The notes under the pieces are model-generated. The model was not told the DNA's origin. It did no database searches and saw only the letters and a list, made by a program, of their open reading frames with translations. From Chloroflexota bacterium (GTDB lineage Bacteria > Chloroflexota > Dehalococcoidia > Dehalococcoidales > JACQON01), in assembly GCA_016202545.1 (NCBI GenBank), contig JACQON010000032.1, positions 1-37,452 of the forward strand: 37,452 bases of DNA. Direction: 5' to 3'. Numbering within the stretch: position 1 is the first letter of the stretch; the number at the start of each line of letters is the position of its first letter. Made by a program: the position numbers and the translations under genes. Below, one piece after another: positions 9,735 to 16,893 of this stretch.

Positions 9735-10714
9735 AACAGGTATTTGACCCTCGTCTTCTTAAATTCCCTGGTGCTATAGAGCATCACCGGCCGGGCCAGG
9801 CCGAGTTCCTCAGAGACATGGCTGGCTATCTCGTGGCACCCTTCCCGGGTATGGCCATGGAGCATGGCGAAAAGGTTGTACGGCCACAGGGGGTTGGTCT
9901 TCCTTTCATAGCAGTGGCTCACCTCGCGCAGCGAGGCCAGCCTGTGGCCGGCAGTATCTACCAGTTCCGGCGGTGCTATCCAGCAGGTCATGGCGTTGGC
10001 TTTGAAACCGGCCCGCTTGTGGTTTATGGCGGCGCCAAAGCGCCGCATGACCCCCTTCTGCTTCAGCGAGAGGCAGCGGGCCAGAAAGTCCTCCACATTC
10101 AGGCCCAGCCTGGCGGACATGGCGGCAAAGGGGCTGGAGGCTAAAGGCAGGTCCTGCTGTATCTCGTTGATTACCAGCCTGTCCAGGCGGGAAAGCTCGA
10201 CCTGGCGGGGAAGGTGGCCATCTGCCGGCGGTGTACCTTCTGTTGTTTGCTGGCCGTCCCCGTCCATGTCGAAGACGGCGTTTATCTTGAACAGCTTTAG
10301 CGCCGGCAGGGCGAAGGCGGCCTCAGCGTTGATAGGGGTGGTCAGTTTTCTCAGCTCGCTCTCCATGTCGGCTGCGGGCGGGACGGCCAGGGTGAACCAG
10401 AAGTTGAAGTGGTGTTCCCGCTCATAGCAGTGGCTGACTCCGGGGTGATTGATGATGACCTGCTCCGCTTTCTCCATCTGGCCGTTGGCTACCCTCATCG
10501 CCACCAGTGTGGTATCGTACCCCAGGTGCCTGGCGTCCAGCACCGGGCTGACCTGGCGCACAATGCCCTCCGCCTTCAGCCCTTTGATGCGCCTGACCAC
10601 CTCGTCTTCGCCAATGCCTAGCCGCTGGCCGAGGTCGGCGTAAGGCTCGGCGGTCAGCGGGAATTCCGCCTGCAGCAGCGTAAGCAGTTTCCGGTCAATG
10701 CTATCGAATTCCAT
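9731..10714 (-). CDS. ahbA-ahbB: Siroheme decarboxylase, AhbA/AhbB (NirDL-type) two-domain fusion
   Basis: Removes the acetate carboxyls at C12 and C18 of siroheme, giving 12,18-didecarboxysiroheme. The 327 residues hold two tandem Lrp/AsnC-like units, about 1-150 and 173-327, joined by a polar linker. Each has a winged-helix start (DSIDRKLLTLLQAEFPL; SRLDRLVINEIQQDLPL) and the family signature with its catalytic histidine: SHCYERE (H95) and SHCYERK (H267). The second unit also has RRFGAAINHKRAGFKANAM, typical of NirD/L/G/H and Ahb proteins. In most Ahb organisms the subunits are separate genes; here one chain carries both. The fold is that of a DNA-binding regulator, but the motif and the position between ahbD and the siroheme gene favour the enzyme. 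Confidence 0.92.
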   Translation of the reverse strand: MEFDSIDRKLLTLLQAEFPLTAEPYADLGQRLGIGEDEVVRRIKGLKAEGIVRQVSPVLDARHLGYDTTLVAMRVANGQMEKAEQVIINHPGVSHCYEREHHFNFWFTLAVPPAADMESELRKLTTPINAEAAFALPALKLFKINAVFDMDGDGQQTTEGTPPADGHLPRQVELSRLDRLVINEIQQDLPLASSPFAAMSARLGLNVEDFLARCLSLKQKGVMRRFGAAINHKRAGFKANAMTCWIAPPELVDTAGHRLASLREVSHCYERKTNPLWPYNLFAMLHGHTREGCHEIASHVSEELGLARPVMLYSTREFKKTRVKYLL

Positions 10715-10715
10715 G

Positions 10716-11834
10716 CTAATTGCCCTTTCTCAACGACACAGGTTCATAGATGCAATATGGTTCAGCTTCAAGGTAGTCTCCGGTGGCCTCGTAGGCCCTG
10801 GCGCGGCAGCCGCCGCATATCCTCCTGTATTCGCAGACGCCGCATTTTCCCTTGAGGTTGGACAGGTCTCTCAGGCGGCAAAACACCGGCGAATCAGACC
10901 AGATTTCCTTGAAGCTCTGCTTTCTGACGTCCCCGGCTTCCACGTCAAGATACCCGCACCCCTTCACCTTTCCCTGGTGGGAGATGAAGCAGAAGCCGAC
11001 TCCGGCGAGGCAGCCGCGGGTGATGGAGTTGGCCGGGTTGTGGCCGGCGACCTCCGTCTTCCTCACGAGCGCTTCGTGGTCTTGCTTCTGCCGCTGCTTG
11101 ACTACCCTCAGGTAGTGGGGGACATCGGTCGGCTTGAAGAACATCCGGTCGCCCAGCTCCTGCTGCCGGTCGTAAATCCAGTTCAGGGTTTCCTCGTACT
11201 GCTGCGGTGGCAGCTCCAGCGCCTCCAGCCCCTTGCCGCGGCCGGTGGGCACCAGCATAAACGGGTGGAAGGCGACCGCCCCCATCTTGAGCGCCAGGGC
11301 CAGCAGGTCGTCCAGATAGCCGACATTTAGCTTGGTGATGGTGCTGTTGACCTGGATTTCGATGCCCGCCCGGCGTGCGTTGGCGATGCCGGCTATGGCA
11401 CCTTCAAAGGCGCCCTTCTGGCCGCGGAAGTTGTCCTGGAGCTCGGCGATGGGAAAGTCCAGGCTTATGCCCAGGCGCGAAACCGGTACCTCCTTCAAAC
11501 TGGCAGCCGTTTCCGCGGTGATAAGAGTGCCGTTGGTGCCCATGACCACCCTCAGCCCTCTGCCCGCGGCGTACCGGGCGATTTGCAGTATATCAGGGCG
11601 GGCCAGCGGCTCGCCGCCGGTCAGGATGAGAATCGGCCGGCCGACCTCCAGGATGCCATCGATAAGGCGGAAGCATTCTCCGGTTGACAGCTCGTCGCTG
11701 TATATGCCGTAGCCTGCTGAGCCGCGGCAATGAGCGCAGAACAGGTTGCAGTTCCTGGTCAGCTCCCAGGCTATTAGCTGCACCCTGGGAGAGAGCATGT
11801 CCGCCAGCCTGGGGCCGGCTTCGTGTTCTATCAT
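10716..11834 (-). CDS. ahbD: Fe-coproporphyrin III decarboxylase, radical SAM heme synthase AhbD
   Basis: Radical SAM enzyme of the last Ahb step, converting two propionates of iron-coproporphyrin III to vinyls to make heme b. The 372-residue product has the radical SAM cluster motif in ELTRNCNLFCAHC (C29, C33, C36), the GGEPLARPD segment, and a SPASM-like C-terminus with C331, C334, C340, C343 and C361 (CGVCEYRRICGGCRARAY) for an auxiliary cluster. The start at ATG 11834 overlaps the ahbC stop by four bases (ATGA); an upstream in-frame start at 11954 would lie inside ahbC. Paralogy with AhbC and NirJ makes single-gene calls uncertain, but the GGCRARAY tail and the operon context fit AhbD. 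Confidence 0.9.
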   Translation of the reverse strand: MIEHEAGPRLADMLSPRVQLIAWELTRNCNLFCAHCRGSAGYGIYSDELSTGECFRLIDGILEVGRPILILTGGEPLARPDILQIARYAAGRGLRVVMGTNGTLITAETAASLKEVPVSRLGISLDFPIAELQDNFRGQKGAFEGAIAGIANARRAGIEIQVNSTITKLNVGYLDDLLALALKMGAVAFHPFMLVPTGRGKGLEALELPPQQYEETLNWIYDRQQELGDRMFFKPTDVPHYLRVVKQRQKQDHEALVRKTEVAGHNPANSITRGCLAGVGFCFISHQGKVKGCGYLDVEAGDVRKQSFKEIWSDSPVFCRLRDLSNLKGKCGVCEYRRICGGCRARAYEATGDYLEAEPYCIYEPVSLRKGN

Positions 11835-12976
11835 CGTACCAGGCCAATCTCCTTGTCGGTAAGATAGCATGCCGGGTCCTCCGCCCAGGCGTCTCCGTAT
11901 ACTGCCTCGGCGCGCACCCGCAGGTTGCCGTTGCACAGGTCGAGGTAGTGGCACCGGGCGCAGCGGCCCTTGAGCAGCCCCTTGCGGTCCTTTAGCCCCC
12001 GCATCAGCGGCTCAGAGGTATCCATCCATATATCGCCGAACTTGCGCTCTCGGATGTTTCCTACCGTACGCAGCCACCAGAACTGGTCGGGGTGGACGTT
12101 TCCCCGGTCATCAATGGCGGCTATCTTGATGCCTGAGTTGTTGCCCCCGTTGACCCTGAGCAGCGCCAGGACATCCTCAGCCCGCTGCGGGTCTTCGTCC
12201 TTCAGCTTGAGGTAGAGGTAGACCGCGTCGGCGTGGTTGCCCACGGTGAGGACTTCTTTATTCAGGCCCCGCCGGTGCAGGTCGAGGGTATTCTCGCAGA
12301 TGACGTCAACCACGGACCGTGTCTGGGAGTGGTCAATATCCTGGTTGCGGAGATTGTCTCCCCGGCCGGAATAGGCAAGATGGTAGAAGCAGATGCGGTC
12401 GATGCCTTCTTCCTCCGCCAGCCGGAAGAAGGCGGGGACGTTCTGGTAATTGAAGCGTGTTACCGTTATCCTCAATGATACCCTTATTCCGAGGGCAACG
12501 CAGCTTCTGATGCCCTTCAGGGCGGCCTGGTAGGCTCCGCTCTTGCCGCGGAAGCGGTCATTGTCGTCCCCGATGCCGTCCAGGCTTATCCCCACCTCGG
12601 CAAAGCCCAGGTCGCTGATAGTGCTGGCTGCCTCTCCGGTGACGAGAGTGCCGTTGGTGGAGAGGACCACCCTGATTCCGTGACTTCTGGCCAGGCTGGC
12701 CAGCTCAAACAGGTCGTCCCTGAGCAGCGGCTCGCCCCCAGAGAACAGCAGCACCGGCACGCCGAAGTCTGCCAGGTCGTTGATGAGCGCCCTGGCAGCT
12801 ACGGTATCCAGTTCCCCCGGTGCCTTCTGACTGCCGGCGCTGGCGTAGCAGTGGACGCAGCTCAGGTTGCACCGCCTGGTGCAGTTCCAGACCACGATTG
12901 GCCGGGACATCTGGCCGTAGCGCAGTGAATCGCCCGGGCTGGCGTTGTCGCAAAGAAGGCGCGAGATAGAAATCAC
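11831..12976 (-). CDS. ahbC: 12,18-didecarboxysiroheme deacetylase, radical SAM AhbC
   Basis: Radical SAM enzyme removing the C2 and C7 acetate side chains of didecarboxysiroheme to give iron-coproporphyrin III. The 381-residue product has the cluster motif in NCTRRCNLSCVHCY (C36, C40, C43), the SAM-contact GGEPLLRDD, an HPDQFWWLRTVGNI segment, and a C-terminal C339-x2-C342-x5-C348 plus C370 within the long conserved tail around LCNGNLRVRAEAVYGD. That tail is characteristic of AhbC/NirJ-like enzymes. The GTG start at 12976 shares its first base with the regulator's TAG stop and has AAAGGAGG upstream. An alternative start is the ATG giving MSRPIVVW (residue 23). It is the first enzyme gene of the operon. 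Confidence 0.9.
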   Translation of the reverse strand: MISISRLLCDNASPGDSLRYGQMSRPIVVWNCTRRCNLSCVHCYASAGSQKAPGELDTVAARALINDLADFGVPVLLFSGGEPLLRDDLFELASLARSHGIRVVLSTNGTLVTGEAASTISDLGFAEVGISLDGIGDDNDRFRGKSGAYQAALKGIRSCVALGIRVSLRITVTRFNYQNVPAFFRLAEEEGIDRICFYHLAYSGRGDNLRNQDIDHSQTRSVVDVICENTLDLHRRGLNKEVLTVGNHADAVYLYLKLKDEDPQRAEDVLALLRVNGGNNSGIKIAAIDDRGNVHPDQFWWLRTVGNIRERKFGDIWMDTSEPLMRGLKDRKGLLKGRCARCHYLDLCNGNLRVRAEAVYGDAWAEDPACYLTDKEIGLVR

Positions 12977-13626
12977 TAGCTTGCTCCTCCTTTCAGGGCA
13001 TCATAAACTTCATCCCGGTGCTGCTGATAGGCTAGCACCAGGCCAATCAGAGCTTCATCGGTGACGTGGGTCAGCAGCGGGATTATTTTCATCAAGCGTC
13101 CGTCAACGGCCTCTCTTTTCTTCAGCAGATGGGTGGCTGCGTCCATCAGAGGGTCGCGGTGCAACATGAAGCCTTCCAGCGAGTCGGTAAGCGGCAGCCC
13201 TACCCTTATCAGCGTTTTGCCAAGCTCGTTACCTACCTCACGGGCCAGTGGCAGGGTGTCCTTCCGCCTGGAAGGCTCGGCTATGTACCGTGTAATCAGG
13301 TCGAGCAGGCGCCGGCCCAGTTCAGCCAGGTATTCCTCTTCTCGCCCCAGCCGACCATGCCACGGAGTGGCGCTGATGTATTTCCTGGCTATCTCCCGGT
13401 GTAGCCGGAGGGTGTCCTCCAGCTCGGCGACCAGGTCTTTAATGCCGAGCACCTTATGGTGCGAGGCGGTGAAGTGCTTCAGGTCTTCCACAGAGTAGCG
13501 GCGGTGGCCGCCGGGGGTTATAAAGGCCTTTATCTTGCCCTCGTCTGTCCACTGTCGCAGGGTTGCCTCGCTGACTCCGAGGGCCTGGCTGGCTTCACTG
13601 ATGCTGACTAAGATTGGCTGGGTCAC
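12976..13626 (-). CDS. MerR/excisionase-like transcriptional regulator, probable heme-operon regulator
   Basis: First gene of the heme operon, 216 residues. Residues 6-52 form a MerR-type winged helix: SISEASQALGVSEATLRQWTDEG, then the wing GGHRRYSVEDL. The remaining 160 residues are predicted all-helical and are not a B12-binding domain (no DxHxxG), so this is not a CarH/LitR relative in the strict sense. The C-terminal part (LPLTDSLEGFMLHRDPLMDAATHLL) recalls helical, globin-like sensor modules such as the RsbR N-domain, but I cannot name the family. Its position and one-base overlap with ahbC suggest it controls this operon, perhaps by sensing heme or a precursor. That role is inference. 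The tandem repeats just upstream (13661-13695) are the likely operator. Confidence 0.75.
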   Translation of the reverse strand: MTQPILVSISEASQALGVSEATLRQWTDEGKIKAFITPGGHRRYSVEDLKHFTASHHKVLGIKDLVAELEDTLRLHREIARKYISATPWHGRLGREEEYLAELGRRLLDLITRYIAEPSRRKDTLPLAREVGNELGKTLIRVGLPLTDSLEGFMLHRDPLMDAATHLLKKREAVDGRLMKIIPLLTHVTDEALIGLVLAYQQHRDEVYDALKGGAS

Positions 13627-13660
13627 AGGCTATGTCTCCACGCCGCTTCTGTTGAGGATA

Positions 13661-13695
13661 GAAATCTATAGAAATCTATAAAAATCTGCGAAATC
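13661..13695. repeat. Tandem 10-bp AAATC repeats, candidate operator of the heme operon
   Basis: GAAATCTATA occurs twice back to back (13661-13670, 13671-13680), followed by a degenerate AAAATCTGCG and a further AAATCC. The shared core AAATC starts at 13662, 13672, 13682 and 13691, so copies recur about once per helical turn on one face. The unit is also a near-palindrome (TAGAAATCTA). The array lies between the predicted -10 and the regulator's start codon, where a bound protein would block transcription. Confidence 0.6.
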
Positions 13696-13702
13696 CTCTG
13701 CT

Positions 13703-13731
13703 ATTATAGCTTAGCCCGGGGGCGGCTGCAA
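13703..13731 (-). promoter_or_regulatory. Predicted sigma70-type promoter of the heme operon
   Basis: On the minus strand, a perfect TATAAT (complement of 13703-13708) lies 17 bases after TTGCAG (complement of 13726-13731; 3 of 6 to TTGACA). The start of transcription would fall near 13696, at the edge of the AAATC repeat array, about 70 bases before the regulator's ATG at 13626. Confidence 0.55.
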
Positions 13732-13852
13732 GTGGCACCACTGAGACAGTTATTTTGGTTTTTATGCAACTTAGCACTAGCTTATGCGGGGTAAGCCTTA
13801 CAAGTAGCCAATCAAGTGAAGTCCAAAGGGTAGAAAGTTACAGGCAAAAGAG
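13732..13852. other. Gap between the heme-operon promoter and the terminator-like hairpin
   Basis: About 120 bases with no gene or recognisable motif. No acceptor-stem 5' half that could complete the tRNA-like sequence at 13895 is seen here. Confidence 0.4.
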
Positions 13853-13870
13853 CCTCTAATGCGTTAGGGG
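13853..13870 (-). terminator. Terminator-like hairpin downstream of the immA-like gene
   Basis: CCTCTAA and TTAGGGG pair (one G-T) around a four-base loop. On the minus strand the stem is followed by CTCTTTTG. It sits about 45 bases after the stop codon of the metallopeptidase gene, the right place to end that transcript before the heme-operon promoter. The T tract is short, so the call is modest. Confidence 0.4.
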
Positions 13871-13894
13871 TTCCCTTGCCCGTTTTAGTATCTT

Positions 13895-13920
13895 GTTGGT
13901 TCGAATCCAACCTCCGCTAC
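13895..13920 (+). other. tRNA 3'-end-like fragment, possible integration (att) site
   Basis: A perfect T-arm (GTTGG, loop TTCGAAT, CCAAC; 13895-13911) is followed by a seven-base acceptor-like strand CTCCGCT and an A in the discriminator position. No matching acceptor 5' half (AGCGGAG) or D/anticodon arms are found upstream, so this is not an intact tRNA gene. Such 3' tRNA remnants commonly mark the end of integrated elements. The adjacent metallopeptidase gene uses the complement of CTA (13917-13919) inside this fragment as its stop codon. Confidence 0.5.
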
Positions 13921-14768
13921 AACATGCGGTGGGCAGGTGGTTTTAAGACATGCTCGCGGGCTTCAGACTCGAGCGAGTGAAAGATTGCGATTACCTGAGG
14001 TACAGAACCAGCAAGCCGTTTGCACTCGACTACAAAAGTCTGTCGTTTGCCACCAAGCCGCCATTCTTCCTCCACCACTATATCCCCCGCTTCATAATAG
14101 CACTGGACGGGACTAGGAAGTTTTTCAGGACACGACCATGCAGATATGGCAAGGGATTTCTTTTTGAGAAACGAAGGTTTGAATATCCTCCACTTCCACG
14201 AAGAAGCTATTCCATTTTCTAATTTCCGCTCAGTCTCTCTTTTCCTCAAGTGAACTATTATTAAAGGCCATTTATCTGTCTGGGGCAGTCGCCACGCCGC
14301 GAACTCGGGGGAAACATCGAATTCGTCGAGCATGCGAACAAAAGTTTTCATCCCTGGCAGTCCATTTTCGGCAATAACCTTCTCCAACGCTTTGGTTGGC
14401 ATTAGAATTTCGCCGGCGAACTCGTCACACCATTGTTCTTCTTGCTTAGCCGAAATGGTCAAAGACCATATCTTGGAAGGGGGAGAGCTGGATATGTCAT
14501 AGAAAAAAGTGTGCGCTAGCTCGTGGGCAAATATGGCCCGCTGCCGGGCTCTTGAGATGCGTGAGTCGAGTTTGAGCACAAAACCATCGGGGGTAGGTAT
14601 CAGGATACCATGTTGTCCAAGCTTTTCTCTTCGGATGTCGGATACCTTACGCGCCCCTGCAAGCCTCAGAAGATCAATGGGCGGTCGACTTTGTCCGCAC
14701 GACTCCAGCCATTCGTTAATCTCAGAGAGTATCTGGTTTTTTATCTTCGTACAACTTAAGTTTATCAT
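13917..14768 (-). CDS. ImmA/IrrE-family zinc metallopeptidase
   Basis: Predicted zinc protease of the COG2856 family, whose studied members cleave XRE-type repressors (ImmA cutting ImmR, IrrE cutting DdrO). The 283-residue product has the zinc motif in IFAHELAHTFFYD (H82, E83, H86) and the downstream helix EEQWCDEFAGEILMP, where E111 is the likely third ligand. The C-terminal 100 residues (after about 190) have no family I recognise. Start ATG 14768 overlaps the stop of the upstream HD gene by four bases (ATGA), so the two are coupled; a longer form from 14804 would overlap it more. No N-terminal HTH is present; the HTH is in the partner. The segment is visibly less GC-rich than the flanking operons. 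A role in activating or inactivating the partner protein is inference. Confidence 0.85.
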   Translation of the reverse strand: MINLSCTKIKNQILSEINEWLESCGQSRPPIDLLRLAGARKVSDIRREKLGQHGILIPTPDGFVLKLDSRISRARQRAIFAHELAHTFFYDISSSPPSKIWSLTISAKQEEQWCDEFAGEILMPTKALEKVIAENGLPGMKTFVRMLDEFDVSPEFAAWRLPQTDKWPLIIVHLRKRETERKLENGIASSWKWRIFKPSFLKKKSLAISAWSCPEKLPSPVQCYYEAGDIVVEEEWRLGGKRQTFVVECKRLAGSVPQVIAIFHSLESEAREHVLKPPAHRML

Positions 14769-16705
14769 TTGAGTAAAGGTGGCTGCCCGAATTGGTCTTT
14801 CCACTTACGCTCAAGCTGGGTATTAATATCCGCCTGCCAATCAAGTTTAGTGACTGATTCCTGAAGCTGACGCATCTGGGGCACAGTAGCCCCCTTGCCA
14901 TGGCAGAAATCTTCAATCCACCATTTTAAGGAAGACTCCTCGGAAGGCCGACGGTTGGTCCATTCCGGGTTATCGTTTGATAACTGAAATACCTCTGCGC
15001 ATGCACCGTTAATGCGCTCAACTTTATTTCGGTCACTATAGACTTTAGGTGCCACGAACACGTACAGCCTCCAGAGGTCCCGATGCTGTTCCATTATTCG
15101 CTGAACCTCTTGCTGAATTCCTTGACTTTTAACATCCATGAGTTTCTTAATCTGGTTATTCGGCAACGCGACTCGTACCTCAGCGGACTTCATTTCCATA
15201 GTCAGTTTTGGACAATATATCACGACATCGCTCGGGTCGACCTTAGCCTTGTTGGCAATCTCTTTTTCGGCATCTCGTCGCTCAGAGGGACTTTCATGAT
15301 ATTTGTCTGCAAGCTGTTTGACAACCTGATAGCGAGGCAAGTCTTCCTTCTCCTCCGCAGGAAGCAGCCAATAGACCGGCCTATATAGGTCGCGATTTAA
15401 GAGTGCTTGGGCGAGTTGGACGGCAGCCTTAGCTTGAGTCTTCTCCTCGTCCGCTAGCAAGTGCAGTAGCTCATCATCTCCTTTGGCCCAAAGTTCTTCG
15501 CTTTTCAATCCCGAGGCATAGACGGCCTTACTAATCATAGCCGACGTTATCATTTTCTTAGGGTGAAAATAGACCCTCTCAGCAAGCCAGTATCGCAGCC
15601 TGAGAAGGTTTATTACCTCTGATATAACCTCAGGTGTGAATCCGCCCTCCTCTTCGCGCCAAGCATTCAGGAATGCCCGCCGCTCGCCATTATGGTCGAT
15701 CTCGAAATAGTCAAATAGCTGTGGGTCATAATCAGCGACAAGACCACAGTTGCGCAGGTCGCGCTTTGTGTAATCTAACATATCAGCGCAAATGGTATTG
15801 CCCACGATGTCGGCGATGTACGGACTTTCAAGTTTTGAGATTGCTTTTTCTTTATCTTCGCCCGATTTACCTGTAGCTTCGAGAATACTTATGACGCGAT
15901 TTCGCAACTCATCTTGAAGCGCTCCCCCGATTTCCGATTGAGGGTTGAGAAACCTCTCCAACCTAGCACCAGAATCATGTTTATCTTTGATAACCTTTGC
16001 CTCGTCTTCTAACGTATGACCGAAGGGGATGTGACCAATGTCATGCAGCAAAGCAGTCATTCTGGCAACCACCTGCTCTCTGAAGGGTATTGAATTAGGT
16101 TTATGTGAGTTTATACTGTCGATAATCCTTTGAGTAACGCTAAGCGTGCCTAATGCATGTTCAAACCTAGTATGTTTAGCCCCTCGCCGGAATAAGTATG
16201 CCGTACCAAGTTGTTTGATTCGGTCTAATCGCTGAAAGTCACTAGTATTTATTACGTCGTTCTCCAGAGCAGAAAGCCTGATGTCCATATGAATATTATC
16301 ACGCAAAGCTTTGCTTATATCGCTCCTATGGTCTAGGTATTTTTCTGGGTGGCCAAAAAGCTTATTACTATTCTGTTTGCTAGCCCCGTTAAACACGGCC
16401 GCACCTTTCTGCGTTACTTCGGACTCTGTGATTTTCGACTTTTCGATGCTACTTTCATTACTAGCCACAAAATCAATTAATGATGATGCCGGTTTCAAGC
16501 TAGCGAGACCTGTGACCTCATAAATTCTTTTTGCTATTTCACCCTTTGGTATGCTCTTACCTGAGAGGTAATCACCTACGGTGCTCCGTCCTATTTTTAG
16601 CCTTCCTGCAAATTTCTCGTGAGTTTTCCAGATATTTTTGTCAGATTTCCACCATTCCGTGAATTGCTCATGAAACGGCCTGTTGCTCGAAGTTTGTGCA
16701 TCCAT
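14765..16705 (-). CDS. HTH domain fused to an HD-superfamily (SAMHD1/dGTPase-like) phosphohydrolase
   Basis: A 646-residue protein with two recognisable parts. Residues about 28-68 are an XRE-like helix-turn-helix (KFAGRLKIGRSTVGDYLSGKSIP). After a polar linker, residues from about 125 form an HD hydrolase of the COG1078/SAMHD1 type: HTRFEHALG (H183), LLHDIGHIPFGH (H221-D222) and ADMLDYTKRD (D308, in the place of the fourth metal ligand). All metal residues are intact, so it should hydrolyse dNTPs or related nucleotides. The C-terminal 150 residues follow COG1078 length but have no named motif. AGGAGGTG lies seven bases before the ATG at 16705. HTH-HD fusion plus a coupled ImmA-type protease suggests a regulated nucleotide-depletion system, perhaps antiviral. 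That function is inference. Confidence 0.85.
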   Translation of the reverse strand: MDAQTSSNRPFHEQFTEWWKSDKNIWKTHEKFAGRLKIGRSTVGDYLSGKSIPKGEIAKRIYEVTGLASLKPASSLIDFVASNESSIEKSKITESEVTQKGAAVFNGASKQNSNKLFGHPEKYLDHRSDISKALRDNIHMDIRLSALENDVINTSDFQRLDRIKQLGTAYLFRRGAKHTRFEHALGTLSVTQRIIDSINSHKPNSIPFREQVVARMTALLHDIGHIPFGHTLEDEAKVIKDKHDSGARLERFLNPQSEIGGALQDELRNRVISILEATGKSGEDKEKAISKLESPYIADIVGNTICADMLDYTKRDLRNCGLVADYDPQLFDYFEIDHNGERRAFLNAWREEEGGFTPEVISEVINLLRLRYWLAERVYFHPKKMITSAMISKAVYASGLKSEELWAKGDDELLHLLADEEKTQAKAAVQLAQALLNRDLYRPVYWLLPAEEKEDLPRYQVVKQLADKYHESPSERRDAEKEIANKAKVDPSDVVIYCPKLTMEMKSAEVRVALPNNQIKKLMDVKSQGIQQEVQRIMEQHRDLWRLYVFVAPKVYSDRNKVERINGACAEVFQLSNDNPEWTNRRPSEESSLKWWIEDFCHGKGATVPQMRQLQESVTKLDWQADINTQLERKWKDQFGQPPLLK

Positions 16706-16761
16706 TTGGCCGCACCTCCTAGATTCTCATTTGTGCTCAATCTCAGTCACATTCTGGTCTT

Positions 16762-16791
16762 ATTATACTACACTACATTAAATGTTACCAC
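16762..16791 (-). promoter_or_regulatory. Candidate promoter of the HTH-HD / ImmA cassette
   Basis: The minus strand has TATAAT (complement of 16762-16767), preceded directly by the repeat TGTAG-TGTAG. The -35 region at 17-base spacing (TGGTAA) is weak. The direct repeat overlapping the promoter could be the site for the protein's own HTH. About 56 bases separate the -10 box from the start codon. Confidence 0.4.
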
Positions 16792-16893
16792 GGAAGTTCT
16801 GTCTATCGTACAACTTGCTCTAGCAAATTTGAAGCTAAAAAACCCTTGAAATCTTGGCTTGAGGCTCGACAAAGGGGGTGGCATTGAGGTAAA

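Noticed and set aside
9731-10714. Lrp/AsnC amino-acid-responsive regulator
   Set aside because: Both halves have the SHCYER motif of siroheme decarboxylases, and the gene sits between ahbD and the siroheme gene.
12976-13626. CarH/LitR-type B12 photoreceptor regulator
   Set aside because: The C-terminal region lacks the DxHxxG cobalamin motif and the Rossmann pattern; only the MerR head is shared.
13661-13695. CRISPR-like repeats
   Set aside because: The units are ten bases with no spacers, so this is an operator-like array, not CRISPR.
13820-13920. Complete tRNA gene
   Set aside because: Only the T-arm and acceptor 3' strand are present. No D-arm, anticodon arm or AGCGGAG 5' strand could be aligned.
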